Assembly: GCF_020382885.2 (NCBI RefSeq)
Contig: NC_058513.1
Span: forward strand, 16,765,641 to 16,829,640
Direction of reading: 5' to 3'
Length of the DNA: 64,000 nt
DNA from: Scatophagus argus
Lineage: Eukaryota; Chordata; Actinopteri; Scatophagidae
Both the position numbers and the translations under genes were made by a program. Of this stretch, positions 36,421 to 48,800 are shown in pieces. Numbering within the stretch: the first letter of the stretch is position 1; each line of letters opens with the position of its first letter. The notes beneath the pieces were generated by a model that saw nothing but the letters and a program-made list of their open reading frames with translations, did not search any database and was not told where the DNA came from.

Positions 36421-38783
36421 AAAAATATACACCTACAAAGCTATCGTAAGTGATGTTGGTAAATGTTTTTGAACCCTGAAGAAAGTCAGGCTTGCAGTTT
36501 CCTCCTGTTTTCCAGTCTTCATGATAAGCTTAGAGAACCAGCTTCAACCTTACAAAATCTTCTCATCTCACTCACAACAAGGTGGCGAATATTTCTGAAA
36601 ATCTCTTAATTATTTCCTAATGTCTTTGACAAATGTCTTTGTCTTTGACAAATTCCTCCGACTTCAAGAACAAAATTTTGTCTTTGCCAGATGAACCGAG
36701 CAAAAATAAACACCACACATTTGTGTAGCCTATAGCTTTTGCTGTCTGAAGATAACTGGCTACTAAAGCTCCCAAAATGCAGGTTTCTCGTACCAAAGTC
36801 CTTCCATCGTCATAAGAGTCATAATGCCTACAGCTACTACAGAGCGATGTTACTTGAATGTTCTCAAACTGTTGTTATTTTGGTTTTGTTTGGTTTTTTA
36901 GGAGGATGGTGGTGTTTGCTTTCTGCATGCCTACACAATAAGTTTGCATGTACAGACTGGAAGCACCAGAGTACACAAATAATACACACTGGGCACAGTG
37001 TGAGGATTGGTGGCCATGGGGGGCCCAGCAACAATTTTTCCTGCCCCTGCGTGTGGCCCCCGTAACGGCTTTATACGGCAGTGGTTGACTAAACAAGCGC
37101 TCGAGGTGAAAATGGCGTAACCCGTAACGCTTCTTACATTTAAATAATTTATAGTGGATAAGTTTAATGTGCGTGGACAGCCTTTGGGTTTAGAAAACCG
37201 TACGGCATCAAATGAAAGTTAAAGTTAAACTGCACACGTGATCCGGCAGCCTGAAGTGACACCTAAAGCAGAAGAAGGAGGAAGTGTTCCTCCCACTTTG
37301 GTTTAGTTTTACTTCAGTTTGCGCACACACTTGAAGTAGTTGGTCAGCAGTCTTTGTGTTTCCCTTCAAAGCTCAGAGGATGGAAAAGCAGGTGTAGCAG
37401 TCCAGTCTCCAGTCCTGGTGATGTCCTGGTGATGTCCGGGAGCCAAAACTCAGCTCGTTTCTTGCGTTAAGGTAAGCGCTCGCGTCGCTCAGTTCAACCG
37501 CGTGTTTGCTGCCAAAGTGCGACAGGCCATGTTTTCACTCAGAGCGGCACGTCAACGAGCCCTGCTGACACAAACGTATGGTTTAGGTCTGAGTTTGAAA
37601 TATTCAGATTATTAAGAAAAAGTAGCAGTAATGAAATATAAACTTACTGCGTTGCATCTAAAAGTCCTGTGAGTATTTTGATCAAAATGTACTTTAAGTT
37701 CCTGTCAGTCGTCATCAGTGTTTTACTAACAAATATTTGATGTTATTGGGTTAATTTTCACTGGAGTATTAATGTGTAAGTTGTATATCAGTGCTTATTT
37801 TGACTTCTTTAACATTCTTGGTGTTTGTAAAATCTTAGTTTGAAAACTAGTAACTGCTGCAGAAAGAGCAAAATACAGTGCAGTAAAAGTTCACTGTAAA
37901 GTAGCATAAACAACTTGAGTGAATATAGTTAGTTAGATTCCACCACTGAATAATGACGAAACCTGAAAATAGTCAGACGTGTTTACTTTGTTTACTTTGT
38001 TTACTCTTACTGGTTCGTGAACTTTGGCTTACTTTCATTTTGAACAACTTGGAAAACACGCTTAGGTTTGATCAAGGAATCACAGGAATTAAAGTTTGTT
38101 GTCCCATCAGTTACTGATGTATACTGATCAGGCCTTTGCAGTAAATGTGATCCTGGTTGATGAGAAACGGTTCATCAAAAGTCTGGATCCTTTCCCGTCT
38201 CCTTTGTGTCCCCGGACACTCGGGGCCTCTCAGGTCAGCAACCGTGAAATTAAGCGTTTCTTTATTTCCATACGTTTCTAAGACACAACAATTCATTATT
38301 AGTTTGCTGTAAAGCCTTTCTGAGGTTTTCTGTGTCATTGTGAAAGCAGAATGACCTCAGTGCTTCGCTGATGAAACTCAGCTTCCACTAAAGTTTTGCA
38401 AAAAAAAAAAAAAAATCATTTTCATTACGAGAAAATGTTGGCAGAAAGCCTGCGTACGTCTGCTTTATCCAACAGGAGACGGGACAGCGTGGGTGATATT
38501 CACAGCTGATGCACTTTGGACTGTAAAACGCTTAAATCCAGAATATCTGAGGGAATAACTACTGCATAAGCACATAAAGGCCAGAACCGTAAAATCATGT
38601 GATGGACTCTGCTCGCATCCTGACACGGAGCTCAAGCATGAGCTTTTACTGATCTTTTACAGTTTTGTGAGGAAGGCTGGTCTTCGTGCTGTCAGCTCGG
38701 CTCACCTTGTCGGTGGAGATCACAGCCGCGTTCGCGTCTTGTTTCTCTTCTTCAGAATGGGCCTTCTGTCGCCATAAAGTGTC

Positions 38784-41065
38784 ATGGTTACACCAGGGAT
38801 GAGCGGCAAAACCACAGAGGGACCTGATGTGACAAAAGGGATGGAGAAGGTGAAAACACTGAGGCCGTACACTTCATATGGAACCATGAATGGAAGCTCA
38901 GCGGGCGACACCTGCCCCACGTGCCGCGGCACCGGGCGAATTCCCAGAGGTATGGCTTTCCGCCGTGAAAAAAGCTGTTTTAAAATGCTTGGACTTCAGA
39001 ATGATTTCAGCTGTGGTTTAATGCAACGTCGCTGGCTTGAACGCAGCCAGCTGAGACCGTGTTGCACCATTCCTCATCCTCAGAAATAGCTCTTTCATTT
39101 CACGTTCAACAGCTGGGGAACTAAGTCCATGCAGCTGAGCCACAGGTCGCTTTCACATCATTTTTGTGGTTAAAAATAGCAGTATTTCATTCTGTCTTTT
39201 CGGCACTGGCAGGCCACGAAGACCAGCTAGTTGCTGTAATACCATGTAATGATGTCAGGCTGCAACCCAGACGCACGTAAGTGCTGCCTTACCCTGCATT
39301 GTGTTACCTGTATGATTGGACTGTTTTAATTATAGAATTGTACATCATTGTGTTCGTAATGGTTGAATTGTTGCACGTTTGTATTGAATTTTAGGAAGCT
39401 GTACGTGTGTGTGTCCATGGCCGTGTGTCTCCTTGTTTGCTGTCTGATCCTCTTCTTCTGCTTCCCCCGGAGTGTCACCATAACGCCCGTCTCTGTGCTG
39501 TCGGTCGTGGTCTACTTGACCCCAAAAACAGTGGAAATGGAAGTCACAGTAAGAAAGAAAGACTGCATCCGGTTTGCGTGTAAAGCATTTCACTGAGCGA
39601 GAATCAGGCTGCACAGGGATTACTTTGGTGTTTGTGGTACAATAACCAGAGAAACTACAGTACAGTATTCTGGCCTTTGGCATGTGTAAAGATGCACAAA
39701 GCGTCTTGACTTCCTCCAAGTTAATTAAAATGAAGCCTAAATATCCCGCATACGAGCGCAGCCGTTTTAAAACCAAACATATGGGAAAAATAAACACTTG
39801 AACAGACATCAGCCTTATGAGAACCACCTAAAATGACAGAAAACGTCTATGGGAAAAATTTATTTGACGTACTTTGACCTCACATACTTTGTCAATCACG
39901 TAACTGTAGAAAGCTGCTGTATGTGTGAAGGACAAGGTTCCCTGAGCCTTCAGAGCTGCTTGCACCTGACGAGCTGAGTGTTTTCCTCTCGCAGAATCTC
40001 CTCAACATCACCAACAAGAACTTTGTGCCGGTTCAGATTGTCGAGTTTAGCGTTCAGGGTCTGATCCTTAACGCTGTTGTTGGCAAGACCAAGATAACCA
40101 ACATGACCGCCATCCCGTCCAGAACGCAGAAATCGGTGAGTTTCACTCGGGATGGTCCACATCAGAATGCACTAACCACATGTTTGCCATGCGGTGAATG
40201 TCTCTCCCGTCTTTTCCTTTGCAGTACACCTGTCAGATCGACCTGTCGGTCACTGATAAAGGCTTGAAGTAAGTTTGAAGTACACCTTAATTTTCAGGTT
40301 GCTTTGTTGAACAGAAATATTTTGTGACAAATCGTGCATCTCTGTTCTTCATCTCTTTCAGCTCTTACTGCAAGTCGAACAGTTTCAAGATTCACACGCT
40401 ATTTTTGGAGCTGCAGTAAGTGTCAATCAAAAACATCAACACAAGACGCACGCACGTTAGCAAACCCACAGGGTGTCAGATGCATCACGTTGTCAAACCA
40501 CGACTGCAAAATAAACTGCCTTCAAAAGCACAAATCTTACCTGCCATCTTATCTTTCAGAGTCTAATCTTTAAATCTGAAATGTTCTTTTTAAATAACAC
40601 GAAAAGACGTGCGAACATAGCCGCTTGACTCTTGTTGTCAGTGGTCAGAGAACACTGGGGGGCCACTTGGGGGCAGCAGAACGATCTGAAAACACAACAC
40701 TCACGTATTGTCACCCAGTGAACTTGTGATGGTGACATGAGACGTTCTTGCTGATTCGTATTTCTCACCTTTTGAAATGGCATTTCAGTCGTTCCCAAAC
40801 TGATGGGAAAAATCTCTGTATCTCTCAGACACTCTCAATACGAAACAGACTGACTGGTGCTGCTTTATGAAGCTTTATGAGAACATAACAAAGCAGACAC
40901 GAGCTCCGACTGTCTCTAATATCATTTTTTCTCCTTTTTTGTCCCCCCGTCCTCAGAATGACAGTGAATATTTCTTATCTCTCTCACACGGAGCAGCTGT
41001 CTCTGGACACCTTTGAATATATTGACTGTGGCAACAATTCAACAATCCCGCATCCTGTGAGATGA
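38784..41065 (+). CDS. tmem106a: TMEM106 family protein, closest to TMEM106A
   Basis: Seven coding exons: 38784-38949, 39213-39276, 39395-39548, 39995-40135, 40225-40268, 40362-40415 and 40957-41065, giving 243 residues (human TMEM106A about 262). It is a type II membrane protein of late endosomes/lysosomes and plasma membrane; mammalian TMEM106A is linked to macrophage activation. The cytosolic part has the family's CPTCRGTGRIP motif (C44, C47). A single hydrophobic span (about residues 80-101, CVSMAVCLLVCCLILFFCFP) follows, then a lumenal domain with several N-glycosylation sequons (NIT, NMT, NIS, NNST) and the conserved ending YLSHTEQLS...EYIDC. The exon's first ATG (38757) opens a six-codon upstream frame, MGLLSP. 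The start at 38784 has G at -3 and +4; another ATG at 38799 is possible. Assignment to A over B or C rests on synteny next to nbr1 and on the tail. Confidence 0.87.
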
Positions 41066-41520
41066 TGAAATCGAAATGAAAAACACAGAAGTGGGAGTGT
41101 GAAAATGTTAATATTCTGGCTGCATTGCACCTTTTTCTCTCTCGTGTTCGGGATGTGAACGATAACTACTGTGAAAATGCATCTTATTCTGTATGTTGTT
41201 TTAGCATACCTTTAAACAGAAATCAGTCACTACAGGAATATAAAAATAATCAATACAATTCTAGGATTGCACAAACGTTTCTCTCATATGTTTGAGATCC
41301 ACCTGTAAATCTGTGTTGTTGGCAAACTATATATTTCCATTAAAAGGCATGTAAATTTCTTTAAAATTAAACTAATTTCACAACATATTTTTTTAAAACG
41401 GCTTCTTTTTAGGTGGCAGATATTGTGTAAATAGGATGTTAATCCCTGATCTCGTCTGTTAATCTGATCTTTTGTTTCATTTGCACTTCATTAAACTGTG
41501 GCATTTTAGCAGATCGTCAT
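41066..41520 (+). other. Probable 3' UTR of tmem106a
   Basis: It follows the TGA at 41063-41065. ATTAAA at 41490-41495 is the best polyadenylation signal. AT-rich, no coding sequence. Confidence 0.5.
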
Positions 41521-43453
41521 TCTTTAAATGTTAAGACAGTTTCAACATGAACGATCCTTCCACCATCGCACTGCAGCACAACGTGGACAAAATGTCATCC
41601 TCGTTATGTCAACATGGGACTGAAGTAATAGTTTTCCCAGCGCATTCAGTTCGGCTCCTAATTTATGGCAAACACATGACAACCTACTGAGAGTCATTCC
41701 CATAGAGAACACAGTTTATTCTGACCAACTTAAGCCTCTACCAAAGACCTTCATTAACAGCCATATGTTGGAGTTCTTGGCGGTGAACACAAGGTGGCGC
41801 CAGTGCTTTCCCAGACTGACAGTGCAGCCGAGCTTTGGTACATGAAGAGAGCAGAACTGATTGTCCTCCCAAGAAACCCTGTCACCGTTTCTGTTTTCGA
41901 AAGTATTTACAAACAGCAAAGCCATTGTTTTATCCAAAGAGCAGAGCTAAATGAGAGCAGTCAAAGCAGTAGTATTTCCAATTCTACTTCACTGTATTTC
42001 ATTCTGTTGTTTTTTTACTGCACTGCTGAGTTTATCTGCCAGCCATACTTTCCAGATAAAGTTTTTATACATCAAACACATGATAAGCTTATCTCATTGA
42101 CCCAACTGTATGTAACGTTGTTAAAATCAGCTGCTCTGTGGGTCCATTTTTTCCTAGTGAATGCTTTTCCTTTTTAAACTTCCAGTACGTGTTGCTGCTA
42201 ATACCTCTCTTTGTAACAGAGTTTTTCTACACTGTGGTATTGCTGCTGTTTTCACTCGTCAAGTGACGGGTGGTTTATGTGCAGTTCGTCGCCGTGCCGG
42301 CAGGGGGCGCGGCGCTGCCTGTCCAGGTGGCCGTGACGTCACCCCGGGCTTTAGGTGCTGCGCGCTCGAGCCTCCGCGGAGCTCACATCAGTGCTGCTGG
42401 AGGAGGACCGGAGCGGAGGTGACCGCCTTGTTTACAAGTCAGCTATGGACGCGTTCACTGCCTGTGGATGATGTTTTCTCTGCGCATTTAAAAGGTATGA
42501 ACATTTTATTTTATTTAGGTGATTTGAGTCTGAAAGGTAGCGTTAGAACTGCACGCATTTTAATGTGTAATGTGTGTAGTTTATCCCGTAAAGTTAATCT
42601 TGCAGGCTCTCGGTGGGACATGTTGAACTTGTTTAATTCATCAGCACACGTCGGGGTTGATCCTTTAGCAGAAAAGCAGATGGACACGTTTCGTGCAAGA
42701 GAGGAAGCCAACTAAGGTGGCTCATTCCCAACAGAGCGCAATTTCAAATTCACTCAAGTAACAAAACCGCCGATTCACAGTCGTGACTGAGCATTTGAGC
42801 TCGATAAACAGCAGAAATAAGCACAGCAGGATGTTCTCGTGTGCAGATGACTGATAAAAAATATCCTCCCGCAGACACGCAGTGTCTGAATTCTGTCCAA
42901 AAGCAGCTGTTTGATGGGTATCAGGACGTCAACAACAGCCGGATTAGTGCTGCTGCAGCGGTGCTCAGAGGCAGCAGGCAGAGAGGACGAGTGAACGCAT
43001 ATCATCCATCCACTGCTGTGAAATCAATCTGCCCCCGAGAAAAGCCTTTCAGGGTTTAACAGTATTAAGGGGATTAGGCTCTAGATAACTTCAGCCACCC
43101 AATTAGTTGTTGTTGGGCTCTGTAATGTGGCACTGAAAGCCCGAGACATTTAAAGAATCAGAGGAGAAGTCACCCCAGTATGCAAAGCATGAGTTTAATA
43201 TGTGGGGCTGCTGGTTGGGGACCCAACAGGAAGTGCCGCCTCGATGAAACTGAAGCACGTTTTGGTAATGGTCGTTATCTCTTCTGTACTCCTCAGGTGA
43301 CGGCCATTGTCCTCTCGCTGAATGTTAACTGTGGGTGTGTGTTGATAAGGTCTCCAGCCTCTGAGGACAGGGAGCAAATGCCAATCTGCTGAAGAAAAGA
43401 TTAAATCAGGAATCTGTCACCTCGCCCAAGTGGGTGTGAATTGCTGGCTGCAG
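41521..43453. other. Upstream region and probable 5' UTR intron of arl4d
   Basis: A GC- and CpG-rich patch at about 42280-42430 includes TGACGTCA, a full CRE, at 42334-42341. A donor TTTAAAAG|GTATGA at about 42494 and an acceptor GGCTGCAG ending at 43453, three bases before the ATG, suggest a non-coding first exon and an intron of about 960 bases. Longer open frames here do not resemble protein. Confidence 0.45.
42334..42341. promoter_or_regulatory. Full palindromic CRE in the arl4d promoter region
   Basis: TGACGTCA, the CREB/ATF consensus, within the CpG-rich patch upstream of arl4d. Functional use is inferred. Confidence 0.5.
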
Positions 43454-43455
43454 TC

Positions 43456-44064
43456 ATGGGGAACCAGCTGACTGATATGGCTCCCAGCACGCCGTCCTTC
43501 CTGCCAAACTTCCACTCTCTGCACGTGGTCGTCATCGGCCTGGACTCGGCCGGCAAAACCTCTCTGCTCTACAGGCTCAAACTGAAGGAGTTTGTGGAAA
43601 CGATCCCCACCAAGGGCTTCAACACGGAGAAGATCAAGGTGGCTGTGGGCACCTCTCGGACCATAAACTTCCAGGTGTGGGACGTGGGCGGCCAGGAGAA
43701 GCTGCGCCCGCTGTGGAAGTCTTACACCCGGCGGACGGACGGGATGGTGTTTGTGGTGGACTCCACTGAGCTGGAGAGGATGGAGGAGGCCAAAGTGGAG
43801 CTCCACAAGATCACCCGCACCTCAGAGAACCAGGGGGTCCCCGTGCTCATCCTGGCCAACAAACAGGACCTGGATTCGGCCTTGTCCGTCAGCGAGGTGG
43901 AGAAGCTGCTTTCCGTCCACGAACTGAGCTTGTACACGCTGCATCACGTGCAAAGCTGCAGCGCTGTGGACGGCCGCGGTCTCCAGCCGGGCCTGGAGAA
44001 ACTTTACGAGATGATCGTCAAGAGGAAGAAGATGGTGAAGCACAACAGGAACAGAAAGAGATGA
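43456..44064 (+). CDS. arl4d: ARF-like small GTPase 4D
   Basis: One uninterrupted coding exon of 202 residues (human ARL4D 201). It begins [10 protein letters not shown] with Gly2, the N-myristoylation site of the family. GTP-binding motifs are intact: P-loop GLDSAGKTS (28-36), switch I with PTKGFNT, WDVGGQE, NKQD, and SAVDG. The C terminus is strongly basic ([14 protein letters not shown]), which in ARL4 proteins targets membranes and the nucleus. ARL4D recruits cytohesin/ARNO to the plasma membrane and so affects ARF6 and actin dynamics. The start at 43456 was chosen because it gives the myristoylation motif; the upstream in-frame codons are not conserved. The intronless coding region is normal for ARL4 genes. 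Confidence 0.96.
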   Translation: MGNQLTDMAPSTPSFLPNFHSLHVVVIGLDSAGKTSLLYRLKLKEFVETIPTKGFNTEKIKVAVGTSRTINFQVWDVGGQEKLRPLWKSYTRRTDGMVFVVDSTELERMEEAKVELHKITRTSENQGVPVLILANKQDLDSALSVSEVEKLLSVHELSLYTLHHVQSCSAVDGRGLQPGLEKLYEMIVKRKKMVKHNRNRKR

Positions 44065-44690
44065 ACTCTTGGCTCGCTGTGTGGACATTACCCGGGGAGA
44101 TTTATCCACTGCTGAGACACTTCCAAGCTTAATGGTCCTTTTTAATGGGAGAGCGATTTGTGCCAACGAAACAACAATTACGAACGGCCTCGGGGTCAGC
44201 AGGAATGGATTTGCTCATAACAGCTGAGGCAGTGTTGACACGTTCTTTGTTCTGCTTGATTAAGTTAGAGATTCAGAAGGAACCTTGATAGCAGTTAGTC
44301 TTCACTAAGTGCTTTTTTACACTTGTTTGAAAAAAAAAAAGAATTCAAAGCATTTGCATCTGAACATCTGAACGCACTCACATTAGTGTGGCGGACGTGC
44401 GGCGAAGAAAAAGATCCATTAAAACGTGTCCCAGTCCTTCACAAGCTCTGACCCACTAAATGGCTGTTTTTGTTCCATGGATGCTTCCCCCCTCAATATG
44501 TTTAGTCCACTTTTCTGTTTTTGTAGTGGTGGTGATGGCACCCCAAATGATGTGAACCGCTCTGAAAGCAGCAGTCCTGTGGGTCCCTTCATGACCTCAG
44601 AGGTTAAGCTTCAGTTAACTACAGTGTTTATACAAATTGTACATTTTTGTAACGCTGAAGACTTAATAAATCAACACACTGCACAAAACA
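44065..44690 (+). other. Probable 3' UTR of arl4d
   Basis: It runs from the stop to just past AATAAA at 44665-44670. It carries an A-rich run near 44330 and no coding sequence. Confidence 0.6.
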
Positions 44691-45008
44691 TTTATTGCTT
44701 TCCTTGAAGTCAGTGGAAGTGAATGAAGGAAAACGTTTGGGGTTTAGGTTGAAGCAAAAACTGCAGTCGAAAGGTTAGCGACTAAACATTTAGTGGCTAA
44801 AGAATCAGGTGTCATTTACTTCAGTGTGTTAACTAACACGTTTACCTCATCAGCCTAAGTGTTGGTGACATTAAAGTGTCGTTTTAAAAAGCTGGTGGCC
44901 CAAAAGTCAGTCATAACGTTTTTATATGTCAGCATCACGCGAGACAGACATTTGTTGGATTGTCAAATGACTTCCATCCAAAGTTTGTGGCTGAATCAGC
45001 AGACAGAA

Positions 45009-45079
45009 GGCCTCTTCTCCTCCTCCCCCTCCCCCTCCCCCTTCTCCTCCCCCTTCTCCTCCTCCTCTTCCTCCTTCCC
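45009..45079. repeat. CT-rich (CCTCCT/CCCCCT) tract
   Basis: Polypyrimidine tract of about 70 bases with CCTCCC, CTTCTC and CTCCTC words. Confidence 0.85.
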
Positions 45080-45289
45080 GACACAAGCCAACACAATCCC
45101 CTCACTTTGATTCCCACCCTTCACTCTGCCAGCTGCTGAGTCTGTATTTGCATGAGTTAGTGGTGAGGCGGTTCACAGGTGAGGCGGCTCACAGGTGAGG
45201 CGGTTTAGTTCTTCTGTGTGATCGTGGGGGATTGAGAGCCATCTGAGGCCATCAGCCGCAGGATCTCCGCTTTACTGTTTCGCCTGATG

Positions 45290-45447
45290 CCCATTTTATT
45301 GAAGTCAGTGATTCCACACCCTGCGATTGACTGGTGACCAGTCCAGGGTGTCCCCCGCCTCTCGCCCGTAGTCAGCTGGGATAGGCTCCAGCCCCCCCGT
45401 GACCCTGACGGATAAGCGGTATAGAAAATGGATGGATGGATGATTCC
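45290..45447 (+). mobile_element. Non-LTR retroposon 3' tail (LINE/SINE-like)
   Basis: The order ACCCTGCGATTGACTGGTGA, CCAGTCCAGGGTGTCCCCCG, CAGCTGGGATAGGCTCCAGC and GATAAGCGGTATAGAAAATG, ending in GGAT repeats, is a very common teleost retroposon tail shared by certain SINEs and LINEs. The GGAT microsatellite marks the 3' end at about 45445. The 5' part is missing or unrecognised. Confidence 0.7.
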
Positions 45448-45808
45448 ACAGTATACTGACCTCATGTTCATGTGTTTAATGAGCCGCCCCTCAGATAACC
45501 ACAGTCTCATCAAAGTTTTTACTCTGATTTGTCATGATTTTTATTTCCTTTTGGTATCTTTTCTCAAACGTATCCCTAACGTGTATCAGAACATGATATA
45601 CGATGTGTCCTTTAACGCCTCATTGTGGCTTCGTCATTTCATGACCAGCAGAAACCATTAAAGCTATTTCAGAAATCCTCTAAGTGGTCTCAGTTAATCC
45701 ACCTGCTTTTCCACAAATCTCTTAAGTTGCCCCTCAGATGTGATATTATGCAACAAATACCAGATGCGGTCTACAGGTCACATAGTGTTGACCTGTATGC
45801 CTTCAGTC

Positions 45809-45835
45809 TGTGTGTGTGTGTGTGTGTGTGTGTGT
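45809..45835. repeat. (TG)n microsatellite
   Basis: About 13 TG units. Confidence 0.93.
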
Positions 45836-48800
45836 CGGTCGACGTGATGAGATAATGACTCGTTACCGACTCGGAAGCCTCCTGCTGGGTGCTCTCAAAG
45901 GCTGAATGTCAACACGGGCACAAATGCATGCACACCTTGACTCCTGCGACCTCGTCGTCCTCGTTACCAACAACGGTGAGCTCATTAAAACTTTCAAGGA
46001 TGTCTTCTGCAGAATCATCTTGACACGGCAGCTGGTCCATGAATAAATTAGCATCGTGATGTGGTATTTTGTTTTCAACAGCTGAGACACACTGTGGGCC
46101 TGTGGAAGCATCGATCAGCCGAAGAAAAACTGAGATCCTCTACGCAAAGCGAAAGGTTTAACGGCCGCTGCAGCCCATTGCAGGTAAGGGAAGGTGCTGC
46201 TGAGCTGACACAACACTGCACACTTGGCTGACTTGCTGCTTTGGAGCCGTGACCCATCCAGTGGGGTGAAAACATCAAGTGGTTGAATGTGCATTGTCTT
46301 CTTCTTCTTCTTTTGGTTTTGTGTTGCATGTTTCTGCCAGATCGTACGCTGTTACTCTTGCTTCTGAACAGTGAAGCCTTGGGGGACTGTGAATCAGGGA
46401 TTAGCTGGGGGTGTTTGTCTGGAATCGTGACATAAATCAAAGGTTCGAAGGTTTACCATCAGTCAGCCCAAGGACATAACCAACCCTGACGTTTCTGTTT
46501 CTCCTCAAAGAACACGCTGCAATGACGAGTAAACAGTGGCTAGCTAGTCATCTTGTGGGAACATATCAAGTTAATCTGCAAGGTATTTGTTTGGATATAT
46601 TAACGTGGAGCACAGCGGTGGACTGACTGACAAATGGACTCATCCACTCTGGTGTTTTCAGAGCCAAGTCGGTTCCAGCTGAAAACAGGAGCACAAAAAC
46701 ACAACTTCCAGTCTGTCAGCTAAAGGGCATAAACAGCCTTTTCTTCCTCTTCTCGAAGGAAGCAGCACTTTAACAAAGTTACGAAATATCCAGATACGTA
46801 ACAACAGAGCAATAAGGCTCTGCTGCAGTGTCTTTTTAGCCCCTATGATGAGAAACAATGGGGCTCTGGGCACAAATCCAAGCCTCGTAACATCTCCAGC
46901 TGGGGCCTAGACGTAGTTTTCTGTCACCATGGCAACCAGAAGTTGGCAGTCACTAAAGGGTGACCTGCAAGGGTCAATTTGCTTTTTGTGTGGCTGGATG
47001 TCCAATCCAGCTGAGGTTACTGAGCAGGCAGGGAGATTAGGAGAAAGAAGCTCCGATCGATACTGGAATCCTGAGATCACCACCCAACACTGTCCATCAC
47101 TTCGTCTTTATCCCCTCCGTCCGTCGAAGTTGCCGGCACCCTCTTGTTTTGCTTGCTTTTTTGCTCTTCCTCACCTCCAGTATTCGTTGCTATTGATGTC
47201 AGTCTCTTTGAAAATATCTCAGATTTCACACACAAGTGGGTCCTTCCAGGAAATCGACCTTGCCGACATTGCAGTGGATGGAGGGGGGTTGGTTTTGCAG
47301 AGGAGAGACATGCGGCACACTGAAGGCCTCTGGAAGGTTCAGAAGGGACGATGTTTGTGGGAGGGCTGGATTAGTTGCTTTAGCTTTTATTCCTGAAAGG
47401 TCGTAAAGCTGCCACTTGGCCTTCATTTAGAGCCGAGCACGTAGGATTGAATGGATGGGAAGGGACTGCGAGAGAGAAACTGAAGCTTGACTTTACCACG
47501 CAGTGCACTCTTTCACCTGTGGGACTATAGAGTGAAGAAATGCAAACACAAAGGCTGTATTTCTTAGGAACAGAGAAGACAGCATCGCAGCGGGTGGGGA
47601 TTCTGTTTGAATCAAGTCACCTTTAGCTCCAAGGTGATCCTGCACCAAAACATATGGATATGATCATCTGTTCTATTCATCCTTTGCCACCAGCTGAAAG
47701 ACGGTAATCGTTTTTATTTTATTTGTGAGCCGTCAGGGAGAATTGATTCATATTCATAAATAATCTCGTTTCACTGCAGAGTCAGCCACGAGAAAATTAC
47801 ATTACTACTTACACACACTTTTTTGGGGGGATTTAAATTTTATGGCCAAACTTTTCCATAAGTTGTTCAGCTGCAGGGGAGGTATAACCATGACTTCAAA
47901 GATGATTTCATGCTTCCACACAGACTCTCAAAGGGGTCGAGATTTTCATGAACAATGTCTCCTTTCACTGCGTGATGCATCACGCCGTCATTTTAAAACA
48001 TGGGACAAATCATACTGCTGTTTGTGTTTGGCATTAGTACGCACCTCTTCGCGTTATCTGATTTATTTACTTTTGTCTTAATTTGGCAGCGATTAATCCG
48101 CTGTGGATTCTGTACACCCACATGGTCACCCCGGGTCTGCTCCTGATCCCACACTGGGATTACCTACAAACCCATCTGGCGCACGGCAGCTGTAGCGGGG
48201 GGTACATGAGCTGCGCCCGCTGGCCGCTAAACACCAGCTCTCCTTAATCCCCACCATTACTGCTGTTTAAAAGCAGACAGGCCGCTGAGCTGCAGCCCAG
48301 ACAGGCCGTGAGGCGCTCTATCAATACCAGAGCTGTTTGTTTGTCTCACCGTGGCAGTGGGCGGATCTGGATCTGTCATCGTGTGCTGACTTGGGGATTT
48401 TGCGGCTTGATTCAATAGAGGAGAATGATTTAATGCGGTGGCGTGAGACGTAAATAATTGAAGATGGACTCAGAGAGCATAACTGTGACTGCTGCAGCGG
48501 ACACTGAGCATTCAGGACTGTTAGGATGGGTTACAGCAATACAGACAGTCTGCAGAAATAAAATTGGTTTGTTTAAAATGGTTTAAATCTGTAATATCCA
48601 AAATAACACTGTATCAGATGTAAAAGCAATGGGAGTGTGAAAGGGCTTTAGAGCCAGTTTCAGCTCATCGTTTTTGCCATCTTTTTGACCTTCTCTCGTG
48701 GTGCAGTTTTCAGTTATAAATGTAAAATAAATTGAACATGCACGTCGTATCTGGGAACATTTTGTACGTCGTTGATGCACTGAACCTCTGCTGCGCCTGA

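Larger units (their letters stand above)
35001..38783. other. Interval between nbr1 and tmem106a
   Basis: No coding sequence is supported. It holds a C-rich minisatellite, a family-B repeat and, at its right side, probable 5' untranslated exons of tmem106a. A good donor TTAAG|GTAAGC at 37471/37472 follows a moderately GC-rich stretch (37240-37520), a candidate non-coding first exon. A good acceptor CTTCTTCAG ends at 38755 before the ATG-bearing exon. Confidence 0.45.

Noticed and set aside
39345-39827. 160-codon minus-strand frame over tmem106a exon 4
   Set aside because: It overlaps a well-supported exon on the other strand and includes translated intron sequence.
42161-42715. 184-codon open frame upstream of arl4d
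   Set aside because: It spans the CpG-rich promoter and probable splice donor; composition is not protein-like and the start context is weak.
46929-47396. 155-codon open frame in the gene-poor interval
   Set aside because: No recognisable domain, no splice context, and low-complexity composition; expected by chance in 18 kb.
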